64,000 nucleotides of DNA from Tectiglobus sp965247245 (GCA_965247245.1 CBDFGV010000003.1:3720001-3784000); one strand, 5' to 3'. Numbered from the stretch's first letter, positions 1-8,812 are shown. Notes: generated by a model from the letters alone, not told the origin. Numbers and translations are program-made.

Positions 1-2
1 GT

Positions 3-434
3 ACAGGCCGGGTCACCGGTTTTCAGGAGCTGGAAGACGGCCGCCTCGCCATCAATCTGACCGGCGTCGCACGCTTTCGCATCGGTAATGAAGTCAAGTT
101 GGATCAGCCGTTCCGGACGTTTGAAGTCGATCACTCCGAATTCGAAGCGGATCTGCAGCCCGATAGTGGTGAGGAACTAGCCGACCGTGCAGGGCTGCTG
201 AAGACTCTGCAGCCGTATTTTGAGGCACGGCGGCTGAAAGCAGATTGGCAGGCGTTCAACAATGCTCCGGCCGAGTTGCTGATCAACTCACTTTCGACAA
301 TCTGTCCCTTTGGCCCGGAAGAAAAGCAAGCACTTCTGGAAGCACCGGATCTCAACAGCCGCGCAGATGTGCTCGCCAAACTGGTTGTCATGGAGTTGGC
401 GTCAGACGATCGCAGCGGCGGCAGTGTACAGTAA
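3..434 (+). CDS. LON peptidase substrate-binding domain protein (3' part)
   Basis: The reading frame is open from the left edge of the window, so the start of the gene is missing. The visible N-terminal part (TGRVTGFQELEDGRLAI..., then LTGVARFRI) is the typical beta-rich core of the LON N-terminal domain, which in Lon binds substrate. No ATPase or protease domain follows, so this is the stand-alone LON-domain type common in alphaproteobacteria, whose exact role is unknown. The C-terminal half is helical, as in that family. The stop codon TAA directly abuts the ATG of the next gene, which suggests translational coupling. An internal TTG at 99 is an unlikely start because family-like sequence extends upstream of it. 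Confidence 0.85.
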   Translation, partial: TGRVTGFQELEDGRLAINLTGVARFRIGNEVKLDQPFRTFEVDHSEFEADLQPDSGEELADRAGLLKTLQPYFEARRLKADWQAFNNAPAELLINSLSTICPFGPEEKQALLEAPDLNSRADVLAKLVVMELASDDRSGGSVQ

Positions 435-683
435 ATGACACCGGAGGATGATCAGGACCCAGCCCGGTTAACAGATACCGGCGATCCAGAAGCAAAGCGA
501 AGTACTGACACGAGCTTACTGGAGTTCCTGGTCTGCCCGATCACCAAGGAATCTCTGACATACGCGCGCGACCGCAATGAATTGATCAGCCGTGGCGCTC
601 GCCTCGCCTATCCAATCGTCGATGGCATACCACTGATGGCACCGGACGCCGCCCGCGAACTCGGTGATGACGAGACTTTCTAA
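435..683 (+). CDS. Trm112-like (UPF0434) small protein
   Basis: An 82-residue protein. After a charged, probably disordered N-terminus of about 27 residues comes the Trm112 core: LLEFLVCPITKESL, a middle segment with a second LISRGARLAYPIVDGIPLM motif, and the ending APDAARELGD. Trm112 proteins are small partners that stabilise methyltransferases in eukaryotes; the bacterial relatives are mostly uncharacterised. Only one of the Cys positions of the zinc-binding forms is visible (VCP). It is coupled to the LON-domain gene (TAAATG), an arrangement seen in other alphaproteobacteria. It converges on zapE, with about 54 bases between the stops. Confidence 0.85.
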   Translation: MTPEDDQDPARLTDTGDPEAKRSTDTSLLEFLVCPITKESLTYARDRNELISRGARLAYPIVDGIPLMAPDAARELGDDETF

Positions 684-737
684 TGCTGGCGTCGCACTAG
701 CCATTGTAATGCAAGACCACGACTTACCTGCCGGCCA

Positions 738-1886
738 TCAAGCGGACTGCGCAGCATCCACCGACGCGTGACCCTCAGCTTCAGCGTTCAACAGGCGTTC
801 AGAGCGCGCTGCAAGGTATTCCTCGCTTCGCATTTCAATCAAACGTGACTCTGTGCGCTGAAAAAGATCAGCACCGTCACCTTCCGGATAGATCTGCCTC
901 GGCTCAGCCTCAGCGGACGCAATCAGGCAAATCTTGGAGTCATAGAGCGTATCGATCAGATTTATGAAACGGCGGGCCTCGTTTCGACGAGCAGGCGTGA
1001 GCACTGGAATGCCCTCGATCACCACAGTATGAAAGGCGCGCGCAATTGCCAGGTAGTCAGAGGCACCCAGTGGCTTCTCACACAAGTCTGCGAACGTGAA
1101 CCGCGCAACGCCCATCGCAGATTGCGGCACGCGAACCGTTCGTCCCTTGACCTCTAGAGTACTTTCTTCATTCACCGCGCCGCCGGTCAACTCATGCCAC
1201 AGCTGATCAACGCCGCTGCGCGCTGCATCATCCAATGGTGAAAAGTAAAGTTGCTTGCCGCTTAACTTCTCAAGCCGGAAGTCCTTGTCTGCGTCAAGCT
1301 CCACCACATCCATATGTGCGCCAAGCAAATTGATAAAAGGCAGAAACAGCTGGCGGTTTAGTCCATTCTTGTAGAGTTCATCAGGTCGGGCATTGGATGT
1401 TGCAACTATAACGACATCATCCTCGAACAAGCCGGTAAAGAGTCGACCAACAATCATTGCATCAGCAATATCGGTGATGTGCAGCTCATCGAAACACAGG
1501 AGCTTGGCTTCATTAGCCAATTGCTTGGCAACATACGGAATAGGGTCGCCATCGACATGCTTGCGCGCGGCACCAATCTTGTCGTGCACCTCAGCCATAA
1601 ATTCGTGAAAGTGCACGCGGCGCTTCTGTTTGTAACGTGTGGCCTCGAAGAACATGTCCATCAACATGGTCTTGCCCCGGCCGACGCTGCCATGCAGGTA
1701 AATTCCCCGCGGCGGTTCGCCTGACCGGCCCAGAAGCCAGTTTAATCCACCGCGCGACTTCTGCCAGCTGCCCAGTTCATTCTGCAACTCGCGAAACCGA
1801 ACTGCAGCTGCCCTCTGCCGGTCGTTGGCTTCCAACTCTCCCGACGCAACCCGCTGATCATAAAATTCCAATAAATCCCGTGACAT
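738..1886 (-). CDS. zapE: ZapE/AFG1-family cell division ATPase
   Basis: A 382-residue AFG1-type ATPase. The Walker A motif HGSVGRGKTMLMD lies near residues 66-78 and is followed by the Walker B-like LLCFDELHITDIADAMI and the sensor VIVATSN. The family includes E. coli ZapE, which associates with FtsZ late in division, and mitochondrial Afg1/LACE1. Length and motif order fit the full family. The ATG at 1886 has only a weak upstream ribosome site. In many alphaproteobacteria this gene neighbours the TCA-cycle genes sdh or mdh, and here the sdh operon lies just beyond the H1-like gene. Confidence is high for the family and moderate for the division role. Confidence 0.9.
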   Translation of the reverse strand: MSRDLLEFYDQRVASGELEANDRQRAAAVRFRELQNELGSWQKSRGGLNWLLGRSGEPPRGIYLHGSVGRGKTMLMDMFFEATRYKQKRRVHFHEFMAEVHDKIGAARKHVDGDPIPYVAKQLANEAKLLCFDELHITDIADAMIVGRLFTGLFEDDVVIVATSNARPDELYKNGLNRQLFLPFINLLGAHMDVVELDADKDFRLEKLSGKQLYFSPLDDAARSGVDQLWHELTGGAVNEESTLEVKGRTVRVPQSAMGVARFTFADLCEKPLGASDYLAIARAFHTVVIEGIPVLTPARRNEARRFINLIDTLYDSKICLIASAEAEPRQIYPEGDGADLFQRTESRLIEMRSEEYLAARSERLLNAEAEGHASVDAAQSA

Positions 1887-2725
1887 GAGAAACGGCTAGC
1901 GGCCACCTGCCTGCAGGTCAACTCTATCCGGTGCGACAGAGTTCGCAGCAGATATCACTATTATATAAGGGACTAACAGACTAACGCGCTGGCGAGTTGC
2001 TCTCACGCACTCCACACTGGCCGTTGCATCCTCAAACCTTCGAAACCACCTGTCCAAATAAGCATTTGCTGCTGACCAGCGACGTCCTCTTCATAGAATT
2101 TGGACGCAATCATCTTTCTAAGTGTGCAAAGCGTCGTCCTCCGTCATTGTATTCCCACACCGGGCCAAGCGTTCTCTTAATACCACGCCTCTCACAAAGG
2201 CCGATGAAGCTGCGACTGGCGCAACACCTTCAAATTCAGGGATCAAATGAAACAATTCAGATGAAGTTTTGAAGAATTTTAGCGCTGCAGACTTCTCGTT
2301 TCACGCTCCGCAATGAATAAAGTCACCAACACCCAGTGCTGCATCTTTTAAAAACCAATTGCACAATGAAAAGTCGTGGTAGCTATTCGCAGCATCTAAT
2401 TTTCCAGATCGCAAATCGAAATATTACGACGTTGGCGAGTCTCAGTTTTGAAAAATCTCAGCAAAAATTTGGACACCGATTGCACTTCAAATGCATCCAA
2501 CTTTGAATACAAAACAATCAGTCGCTTACTCGCAGAAGTGCGAGTTTGAAATTCAGACAAAGTCAGAACTCAATGAAAACATTCAATTTTGAGGACTTTG
2601 CGCAACAGTTTTGGTCGAAATCAGAATTTTTTGCAGGCAGATTTCATTTTACATGTCAACAAATCAAAAGAATTTGCCCATGATTTTTTTGTTCGAATCA
2701 ATCGAACGATTTTGGGAGAAGAACT
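1887..2725. promoter_or_regulatory. 839-bp gene-free AT-rich leader upstream of the H1-like gene
   Basis: No convincing gene is present. From about 2260 the sequence becomes clearly richer in A and T than the rest of the window, with many A and T tracts. It ends in a perfect 6-bp inverted repeat, GTTCGA-atcaa-TCGAAC (2691-2707), just before the ribosome site GGAGAA of the H1-like gene. Short open frames such as 1997-2272 lack ribosome sites and family resemblance. The stretch probably holds the promoters of zapE (leftward) and the H1-like gene (rightward) and a long 5' leader. This function is inferred from position only. Confidence 0.5.
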
Positions 2726-3127
2726 ATGGCTAGAACTGCAAAGAAGGCTGCACCTAAAAAGGCTGCAGCTAAGAAGTCTGTAAAGAAGGCACCTGCGCGT
2801 AAGGCAACCATCAAGTCTGCTGCAAAGAAGGCTGCGCCTAAGAAGGCAGTCAAGAAGGCAGCTCCTAAGAAGGCCGTCAAGAAAGTAGCTGCTAAGAAGC
2901 CAGCCGCTAAGAAGGTCGTCAAGAAGGCTGCACCTAAGAAGGTTGCTAAGAAGGCCGCACCTAAGAAGGTTGCTCGTAAGGCAACTGTCAAGAAGGCTGC
3001 ACCTCGCAAGACCGCTGCTCGGAAAACAACCGCTCGCAAGGCAACGACTCGTAAGGCAACTGTCAAGTCGACTGCCAAGAAGACTGCTACGCGGAAGAAG
3101 CCTGCATCTCGCAAGCGAGCAGCTTAA
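2726..3127 (+). CDS. Histone H1-like Lys/Ala-rich repeat protein
   Basis: A 133-residue, extremely basic protein made almost wholly of K, A, P, R, T and V in short repeats of the type KKAAPKK(A/V)VKK. The first two thirds are lysine-rich and the last third arginine/threonine-rich (ARKTTARKATTRKATVK). This is the composition of bacterial H1-like nucleoid proteins (HctB/Hc2 of Chlamydia, AlgP, BpH1), which bind DNA through a disordered cationic tail. No folded domain is visible. The ATG at 2726 has a good ribosome site (GGAGAAGAACT). The DNA itself is repetitive (aagaaggc units), so length may vary between strains by slippage. Two hairpins follow the gene. Confidence 0.85.
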   Translation: MARTAKKAAPKKAAAKKSVKKAPARKATIKSAAKKAAPKKAVKKAAPKKAVKKVAAKKPAAKKVVKKAAPKKVAKKAAPKKVARKATVKKAAPRKTAARKTTARKATTRKATVKSTAKKTATRKKPASRKRAA

Positions 3128-3143
3128 CTAAAAACGTACGAGA

Positions 3144-3182
3144 TCGCCCCGCCCTGGTAATGGGCGACCGGGGCAGGGGCGA
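3144..3182 (+). terminator. GC-rich hairpin after the H1-like gene
   Basis: TCGCCCC pairs with GGGGCGA and, after a one-base bulge, GCCCTGG pairs with CCGGGGC, leaving a loop of about 10 bases. It starts 17 bases past the H1-like stop codon. A T-poor stretch follows, so it may be an RNA 3' end stabiliser, with the second hairpin downstream acting as the true terminator. Confidence 0.55.
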
Positions 3183-3210
3183 ATTTCGTAATTCTGTTTT
3201 GATTATTTCT

Positions 3211-3251
3211 AATAACTGGCAGATACATCACGTATTGCCGGTTATTTTTTT
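3211..3251 (+). terminator. Intrinsic terminator between H1-like gene and sdhB
   Basis: AATAACTGGCA (3211-3221) pairs with TGCCGGTTATT, with one G-U pair, and a run of seven T follows. It terminates rightward transcription from the H1-like gene before it runs into the convergent sdhB. Confidence 0.8.
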
Positions 3252-3263
3252 GCCTGAACGTTG

Positions 3264-4043
3264 TTAAACGCGGCGCTCCACCATCAATTTCTTGAGTTCC
3301 GCAATTGCTTTTGCTGGATTTAAGCCTTTTGGGCAGGCTTTCGCGCAATTCATAATGGTGTGGCAGCGATACAAGCGGAATGGGTCTTCGAGGTTATCAA
3401 GCCTTTCGCCGGTTGCCTCATCGCGAGAATCATTAACCCAGCGATAGGCTTGGAGAAGTATGGCAGGACCAAGATAACGGTCTGAATTCCACCAGTAACT
3501 CGGGCACGAAGTCGAGCAGCAAGCACACATAATGCACTCATAGAGCCCATCAAGCCCCTCCCTATCATCGCGGCTTTGCTTCCACTCGGTTGGAGGTTTG
3601 GGACTTGTCGTCTTCAGCCACGGCTCGATCGACCTGTGTTGCGCATAGAAGTTGGTCATATCGGGTACGAGATCCTTGACCACCTCCATGTGTGGCAGCG
3701 GATAAATCTTAACCGCGCCCTTAACGTCCTCAATTGCCTGGAGGCAGGCCAAGCCGTTCGTTCCATTTATGTTCATGGCACAAGAGCCACAGATGCCTTC
3801 CCGGCACGACCGCCGGAACGTCAGAGTCGAATCGATTTCGCCCTTAATCTTGATCAGAGCATCCAGAATCATCGGTCCGCAGTCTTCAAGATCCAGCCAA
3901 TAACTATCGACGCGCGGGTTACCACCATCATCCGGGTTCCAGCGGTAGACACGGAATTCCTTCCATTTTCCGCCAGTACCTTTCTTATTCCAAGCCTTTC
4001 CTCGCTTGATTTGCGAGTTCTTGGGCAGGGTCAGCTGTACCAT
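3264..4043 (-). CDS. sdhB: Succinate dehydrogenase iron-sulfur subunit
   Basis: A 259-residue subunit of respiratory complex II that carries electrons from the flavin of SdhA to quinone. The plant-type [2Fe-2S] ligands are visible at residues 80-100 (RSCREGICGSCAMN... and LAC). The [4Fe-4S]/[3Fe-4S] ligands follow in CIMCACCSTSCP (near 170-181) and CHTIMNCAKACPKGLNP (near 227-243). Length is normal. It is the last gene of the leftward sdhC-sdhD-sdhA-X-sdhB operon, but is separated from sdhA by an unrecognised gene and an 86-base gap. The ribosome site GAAGGA is about 10 bases before the ATG. Confidence 0.98.
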   Translation of the reverse strand: MVQLTLPKNSQIKRGKAWNKKGTGGKWKEFRVYRWNPDDGGNPRVDSYWLDLEDCGPMILDALIKIKGEIDSTLTFRRSCREGICGSCAMNINGTNGLACLQAIEDVKGAVKIYPLPHMEVVKDLVPDMTNFYAQHRSIEPWLKTTSPKPPTEWKQSRDDREGLDGLYECIMCACCSTSCPSYWWNSDRYLGPAILLQAYRWVNDSRDEATGERLDNLEDPFRLYRCHTIMNCAKACPKGLNPAKAIAELKKLMVERRV

Positions 4044-4129
4044 CGTCTCGATTTCCTTCGCGTCTCAAAGTCCAACGTTCATTCGCTGACGCGTTCGCCA
4101 GCTGCTCATTTCATTGCGCCTGCCGTTTG

Positions 4130-4858
4130 CTAGGCGTCTCGAAAGTCCTTCAGCTGACCAACAAGACCGGTCAGCTTCACCGCAATTCGTAGTCCAGACT
4201 CAACCGTTTGGCGCAATGTTGCGCGTTCCTGCACCAGCTTGTTGAGTTCGTCCTGCGCTTCGCCAAAGCCGTAAAAGATCTCATCCGGCGGATCGATCTC
4301 GCCATCCTCAATCGCAGCCATGACCTCGTAGGCATTCTGCGATGCCAGAACCAACATCGAGGCGATGTCATTCATCGATTGATGGTAGATCCGAATCGCA
4401 TTGGGCCCAACGCGCGTCCCATGAACGCCAAACTTGAGCGGCGAGCTGCCGGCCGGGCCGTCACCTGCAAAGAGCTTTTTAGCCTTGTGAAAGCGTTTGA
4501 AAATCTCCTGAAGACCAAGACAGCACTTTTCCAGATCACGCAGCGCCACAACGACTTTTCGCTTAGACCGGGAACGATCAGGAGTCCGTTCCTGTGCAAC
4601 CCAGTTCACCGTTGCAATCGACGCTATGGCCCCAAGCGCAGCCATAGCCGGCAGCACAGCCGAAAATGGGTCCGGTGCAATACGGGTATCGACATCGTCC
4701 GTCTCATCGACCTGAGCCTTGTTGTCGGGCACGTAGCGATCTCCGAATTGCGCAATTAGACGTTCAGAACTGAGTGGCTCAACACCTATGCAGGGGGCCG
4801 TTGCCCCCCACAGTTCCCGGCTCCATAGAGCCACTCTATGTTGGTGACTACCAAGCAC
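4130..4858 (-). CDS. Unrecognised one-helix membrane protein inside the sdh operon
   Basis: A 242-residue protein that I do not recognise. It starts (GTG at 4858) 11 bases after the sdhA stop and ends 86 bases before the sdhB start, so it is almost certainly co-transcribed with them. The first 65 residues are polar, a single probable membrane helix lies near 66-88 (AVLPAMAALGAIASIATV), then a basic patch (RTPDRSRSKRK), then a helical region to about residue 240. The helical part contains CCLGLQEIFKRFHKAKKLF and a segment on number 175-215 rich in E, D and Q. No catalytic motif or cofactor site is apparent. The exact start is uncertain, as the ribosome site is poor and the residues before about 60 may not be coding. 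A complex II assembly or stabilising role is possible from position alone. Confidence 0.7.
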   Translation of the reverse strand: MLGSHQHRVALWSRELWGATAPCIGVEPLSSERLIAQFGDRYVPDNKAQVDETDDVDTRIAPDPFSAVLPAMAALGAIASIATVNWVAQERTPDRSRSKRKVVVALRDLEKCCLGLQEIFKRFHKAKKLFAGDGPAGSSPLKFGVHGTRVGPNAIRIYHQSMNDIASMLVLASQNAYEVMAAIEDGEIDPPDEIFYGFGEAQDELNKLVQERATLRQTVESGLRIAVKLTGLVGQLKDFRDA

Positions 4859-4869
4859 GCCTTATCGCA

Positions 4870-6723
4870 CTAGTAGACCCGCGCCTTGGGTTCGATGTAC
4901 CCGATTTCGTTTGTCATTGTGTATTCGTGGACCGGTCGATAGTCGATGTTCACAGTTTGGGTCGCATCATCGGCCCAGGCCAGCGTGTGCTTCATCCAAT
5001 TAGCATCATCACGATCTTCGAAGTCTTCCCGTGCGTGTGCACCCCGGCTCTCTTTGCGGTTGTCCGCGCTGTTCACTGTTACGGCGGCCTGCGAGATCAG
5101 GTTCTCGTACTCCAGCGCCTCGACAAGATCCGAGTTCCAGATAAGCGAACGGTCAGCAATGCCGATGTCGCTCGACTGCGTCCAGATCTCCTTGATCTTC
5201 TCAACGCCTTCCTCGAGGACCGGGCCATCGCGGAACACAGCGCAGTTGCTCTGCATGACACGCTGCATATCAAGCCGCAGTTTCGATGTTGGGCTGCCGC
5301 CAGCGGCATGACGAACGCGATCAAGACGAGACAACGCCAACTCGTCAGCATCTGCCGGCAGGTCCGGCTGTGCCGACCCGGCTTCAACTGTTTCTGCACA
5401 CCGCAAGCCGGCTGCACGTCCGAAGACGACGAGGTCGATCAGCGAGTTTGAGCCCAGACGGTTAGCACCATGTACCGACACACAGGCCGCTTCGCCAATC
5501 GCCATAAGGCCAGGCACAACGTGATCTGGGTCGCCGTTTTTCAGGGTGACGACTTCACCATGGAAGTTCGTCGGGATGCCGCCCATGTTGTAGTGAACCG
5601 TCGGAATGACTGGAATTGGCTGACGTCGCAGGTCAACACCCGCGAAAATCTTGGCGCTTTCCGTGATACCTGGCAGACGCTCGGCCAGGATCTTTGGATC
5701 AAGATGGTCGAGGTGCAGGTAGATGTGATCATTTTCTTTGCCAACGCCACGGCCTTCCCGAATTTCCATGGTCATTGAACGAGAGACCACATCGCGAGAG
5801 GCAAGGTCTTTCACGCTTGGAGCATAACGCTCCATAAAGCGCTCGCCTTCGCTGTTGGTCAGATAGCCACCTTCGCCACGCGAGCCTTCGGTAATCAAAA
5901 CGCCGGCACCATAGATGCCGGTCGGGTGGAATTGGACAAACTCCATGTCTTGCAATGGCAGTCCGGCCCGCAGAACCATGGCATTGCCATCACCTGTGCA
6001 GGTGTGTGCTGACGTCGCCGAGAAATAGGCGCGTCCGTATCCACCTGTCGCAAGAACGGTCTTCTTGGCGCGGAAGCGATGGATCCTACCGTCTTCAAGA
6101 CAGAGCGCAACAACACCGCGGCACGCACCATCCTGATCCATGATCAGATCGATCGCGAAATACTCGACGAAGAACTCCGCGGAATGGCGCAGTGACTGAC
6201 CATAGAGCGTGTGTAGCATCGCGTGGCCGGTTCGGTCGGCAGCAGCACAGGTGCGTTGCGCCGGTGGCCCTTCACCGTAGTCCGTTGTCATTCCGCCGAA
6301 TGGACGTTGGTAGATCTTGCCGTCCTCGGTACGCGAAAACGGAACACCATAGTGCTCGAGCTCGTAAACAGCTTCCGGTGCATTGCGGCAGAGATACTCA
6401 ATGGAGTCCTGATCGCCCAGCCAGTCGGCACCCTTCACGGTGTCGAACATGTGCCAGCGCCAATCATCCTGCCCCATATTGCCGAGCGAGGCTGCAATAC
6501 CACCCTGCGCCGCTACCGTGTGCGAACGGGTCGGAAACACCTTTGTAATGCAAGCCGTCGAGAGACCAGCTTCCGCTGCACCAAGCGTTGCCCGCAAACC
6601 GGCACCGCCGGCACCGACGACAACCACGTCATAGGTATGGTCAACAGTCGAGTAAGCCTTGCCGTTCACACCGGGTGCTCCGGCACCATTGCTGCTTCCT
6701 GCCATGATCTGATCAAGCCCCAA
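4870..6723 (-). CDS. sdhA: Succinate dehydrogenase flavoprotein subunit
   Basis: A 617-residue catalytic subunit that oxidises succinate to fumarate. The N-terminal dinucleotide fold reads VVVGAGGAGLRATLGAAEAG. The covalent FAD histidine lies in the SHTVAAQGGIAASLGN motif. The substrate-site segments RGEGGYLTN, RDVVSRSM and HGANRLGSNSLIDLVVFGRA are all present. Length matches the family. The start overlaps the end of sdhD by 11 bases, showing operon coupling. About 23 extra residues before the fold begin with MGLDQIMAGSSNGAG; a shorter start at MAGSSNG is possible. Confidence 0.98.
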   Translation of the reverse strand: MGLDQIMAGSSNGAGAPGVNGKAYSTVDHTYDVVVVGAGGAGLRATLGAAEAGLSTACITKVFPTRSHTVAAQGGIAASLGNMGQDDWRWHMFDTVKGADWLGDQDSIEYLCRNAPEAVYELEHYGVPFSRTEDGKIYQRPFGGMTTDYGEGPPAQRTCAAADRTGHAMLHTLYGQSLRHSAEFFVEYFAIDLIMDQDGACRGVVALCLEDGRIHRFRAKKTVLATGGYGRAYFSATSAHTCTGDGNAMVLRAGLPLQDMEFVQFHPTGIYGAGVLITEGSRGEGGYLTNSEGERFMERYAPSVKDLASRDVVSRSMTMEIREGRGVGKENDHIYLHLDHLDPKILAERLPGITESAKIFAGVDLRRQPIPVIPTVHYNMGGIPTNFHGEVVTLKNGDPDHVVPGLMAIGEAACVSVHGANRLGSNSLIDLVVFGRAAGLRCAETVEAGSAQPDLPADADELALSRLDRVRHAAGGSPTSKLRLDMQRVMQSNCAVFRDGPVLEEGVEKIKEIWTQSSDIGIADRSLIWNSDLVEALEYENLISQAAVTVNSADNRKESRGAHAREDFEDRDDANWMKHTLAWADDATQTVNIDYRPVHEYTMTNEIGYIEPKARVY

Positions 6724-7093
6724 AGTTGATTTTCAAGATTGCAAAAACGCAGGCCAGGCCCACTGCAATCGCAAAGAACGTGTTTAGCATCACAAGGACA
6801 ATCTTACTGCCTTCACCAGTGATGTAATCCTCAATGATGACCTGCATGCCAAGGCGCATGTGAATGACACCAGATAAGATCAGCAGCAACAGGCCGATTG
6901 CAACGATCGGATTAGCAAGCGACGCCTTAACGTCGGCATGGCCCTGACCGGCCAATGCGGCAATCATCCAAACCAGCCCGATAGCCAGCACCACATTCGC
7001 CACAGCAGTGACACGCTGCATCCAGAAGTGATCTGTGCCTTCTTTAGCTGACCCGAGACGTCTGACGTTCTTGAGAGGTGTTCGCATATTCAT
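6713..7093 (-). CDS. sdhD: Succinate dehydrogenase membrane anchor subunit
   Basis: A 126-residue hydrophobic anchor of complex II. After a basic N-terminus (LKNVRRLGSAKEGTDHFWMQRVTAVAN) it has three membrane helices, as expected. The conserved segment HMRLGMQVIIEDYI contains the histidine that serves as a haem b ligand region in this family. It lies 3 bases after sdhC and overlaps sdhA by 11 bases, placing it firmly in the sdhCDAB operon. Confidence 0.95.
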   Translation of the reverse strand: MNMRTPLKNVRRLGSAKEGTDHFWMQRVTAVANVVLAIGLVWMIAALAGQGHADVKASLANPIVAIGLLLLILSGVIHMRLGMQVIIEDYITGEGSKIVLVMLNTFFAIAVGLACVFAILKINFGA

Positions 7094-7096
7094 TGT

Positions 7097-7513
7097 CTAG
7101 AACACTCCTGCAAAGCCGCCAGCCATCACCCAAATAACTACGGTGAGACCGAGCGAAGCGATCAGTGATAGCCAGCAAAGAAAATCGACGGTGCCAAGCT
7201 CGAAACCGCGTCCTGTATCCCAAATGAAGTGGCGTATTCCGCCAAACATGTGATGCAGCAGCGCCCAGGTGTATCCGAGCAGGATCAGTCTTCCGATGAT
7301 CGAGCCGAAGAAGCCGCTAGCCAGTTCGAAGTGCTCTGGTCCCGTTGCCGCTGCAATCAGCCACCAAGCCAGCAACAATGTTCCAAAATAAAGGGCCGCC
7401 CCGGTAATACGATGCACGATCGACATCACCATATTGATCTGGGGGGAGTAAACTTGCAGGTGCGGGGAGAGCGGACGTCCGCTGCCTCCACCGCTTGCTC
7501 CGGCATTTGCCAT
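7097..7513 (-). CDS. sdhC: Succinate dehydrogenase cytochrome b556 subunit
   Basis: A 138-residue cytochrome b subunit of complex II and first gene of the operon. The family signature RPLSPHLQVYSPQINMVMSI is followed by the quinone-site segment VHRITGAALYFG. Three membrane helices are visible, with the haem-binding HHMFGGIRHFIWD between helices two and three. I chose the ATG at 7513 (MANAGASGG) because a GGAG lies 11 bases upstream; the TTG at 7546 would add 11 residues not typical of the family. The operon promoter should lie in 7514-7704. Confidence 0.95.
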   Translation of the reverse strand: MANAGASGGGSGRPLSPHLQVYSPQINMVMSIVHRITGAALYFGTLLLAWWLIAAATGPEHFELASGFFGSIIGRLILLGYTWALLHHMFGGIRHFIWDTGRGFELGTVDFLCWLSLIASLGLTVVIWVMAGGFAGVF

Positions 7514-7704
7514 CGTTTCGCGGTCTCCGGTTCTTACGGGTAGCAATTAGCGCGGGTCGTTTTAGCGCGCTGCAGCATATCGGGCAATGCACCGAACAGA
7601 GGTGTCGCCAACTATCACATGCACTTGAAGCAGATCGCGACGAAAAGTCAGTCCAAAATGGGGAAATAGTTGTCGCAGCTATCGGTGCAGTGCACCGGCA
7701 ACGA

Positions 7705-8679
7705 TCATTTCAGAGCTTCAACCACGGCTTTGCCAAGTTGCGTGCCGCTCTCAAAAGCGTGCTCTGCAAGACGCCCAAGGCACCAATCACCGGCGACACC
7801 GACCATCTCGGCCGATGAAAAGAGATAGGTCTCGCCCAATGATGAGTCGACCAGGCCGTGCTGCCAGAGATGGGCCTGTGTCTGGACCGGCTGGACCGGC
7901 GACAGGCCAAGAAGATGGCACACTTCTGACCACATCTCCTCGGCGATGACCTCGGCGTCGACATCCGCTGTCTCGCGGCTCCAAGCCTGACTGGCATGGA
8001 TCACAAGGTTTTCGCCTTTGCCCTTACGGCCCGGCTTGCCGTTGTTTCGGCCAATCCATCGGATCGCCTGGGACATATCGGAGTAAACATCGAATTCCGG
8101 TAGCACCTGTTGGTCAAATCTCATCATCAACGACCAGCATGGCGCCATTCTCACGCGTTCCAGAGGTGCGGCGAGATCTTCGATGTGACCGAGAATAAGC
8201 TTGGCCTCTGGCGCCGGAACGGCCACGACCACTGCCGAGAACGGCCCCTCCTTGGTCTGATCATCAAACCAAATGTACCAGGAGCGATCTTCACGCTTGA
8301 TCGTATGCACCCGGCGCTCAAAGTGAATTCTCACACTCTCGGCAAGCGGTCGGACAACGGCCGACATACCCGGCAGCCCAACGTACCAATTCTGCAGCTT
8401 GGTTCCGCCCTCGTCACCGAATGCAATGTTCGGCTCCCAGAGACTGGCATACCCAGAACCCTCTAGTTCCTTAATGTATGTGCGGAATTTGTCTGATCGC
8501 GCACTCAGATACTGCGCACCGTGATCAAAAGGAACGATCCCAATGCGCGTTGTCGCCATGCGCCCGGCGATTGCTTTCGACTGTTCGAAGACTTCAACGT
8601 AGCAACCTGCGCGGCGCATAACACGCGCGCACGCGAGCCCTGCCAAGCCCGCTCCGATTACTGCCGTCCGATGCGTCAC
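7705..8679 (-). CDS. FAD-dependent NAD(P)/amine oxidoreductase (renalase-like)
   Basis: A 324-residue flavoprotein. The N-terminal Rossmann motif VIGAGLAGLACARVMRRAG is followed by the GRMATTR motif (GRxxT type) that contacts the FAD, then FDHGAQYLSAR, a combination typical of the bacterial renalase-like branch of the amine-oxidase family. The C-terminal FAD motif is represented by VGVAGDWCLG. The substrate is unknown; bacterial renalase-like enzymes reoxidise off-pathway dihydronicotinamide isomers, but that is not shown here. The start is a GTG with GGCGGA upstream. It is transcribed alone, between the sdh promoter region and mch. Confidence 0.8.
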   Translation of the reverse strand: MTHRTAVIGAGLAGLACARVMRRAGCYVEVFEQSKAIAGRMATTRIGIVPFDHGAQYLSARSDKFRTYIKELEGSGYASLWEPNIAFGDEGGTKLQNWYVGLPGMSAVVRPLAESVRIHFERRVHTIKREDRSWYIWFDDQTKEGPFSAVVVAVPAPEAKLILGHIEDLAAPLERVRMAPCWSLMMRFDQQVLPEFDVYSDMSQAIRWIGRNNGKPGRKGKGENLVIHASQAWSRETADVDAEVIAEEMWSEVCHLLGLSPVQPVQTQAHLWQHGLVDSSLGETYLFSSAEMVGVAGDWCLGRLAEHAFESGTQLGKAVVEALK

Positions 8680-8812
8680 GTCGATCCGCCTTTTGGGTTG
8701 TAAGAAGTGACAAAGCCAGCGGCTCAGACACCCTTTACCCCTATAAAAGACGACAACATTGGAGAACTGGTTAACCTAGGTGGATAACCATGTTCCCGCC
8801 GGCATTATCGTT

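Noticed and set aside
1997..2272. Open frame of 91 residues in the leader of the H1-like gene
   Set aside because: No ribosome site, random-looking composition, low similarity to any protein type, and lies in a gap otherwise without gene signals.
2698..3114. 138-residue open frame opposite the H1-like gene
   Set aside because: It is the antisense image of the Lys/Ala repeat, giving hydrophobic F/A/L repeats; there is no start signal and the other strand explains it fully.
4774..5451. 225-residue open frame opposite sdhA
   Set aside because: Antisense to a conserved gene, no ribosome site, no recognisable motif.
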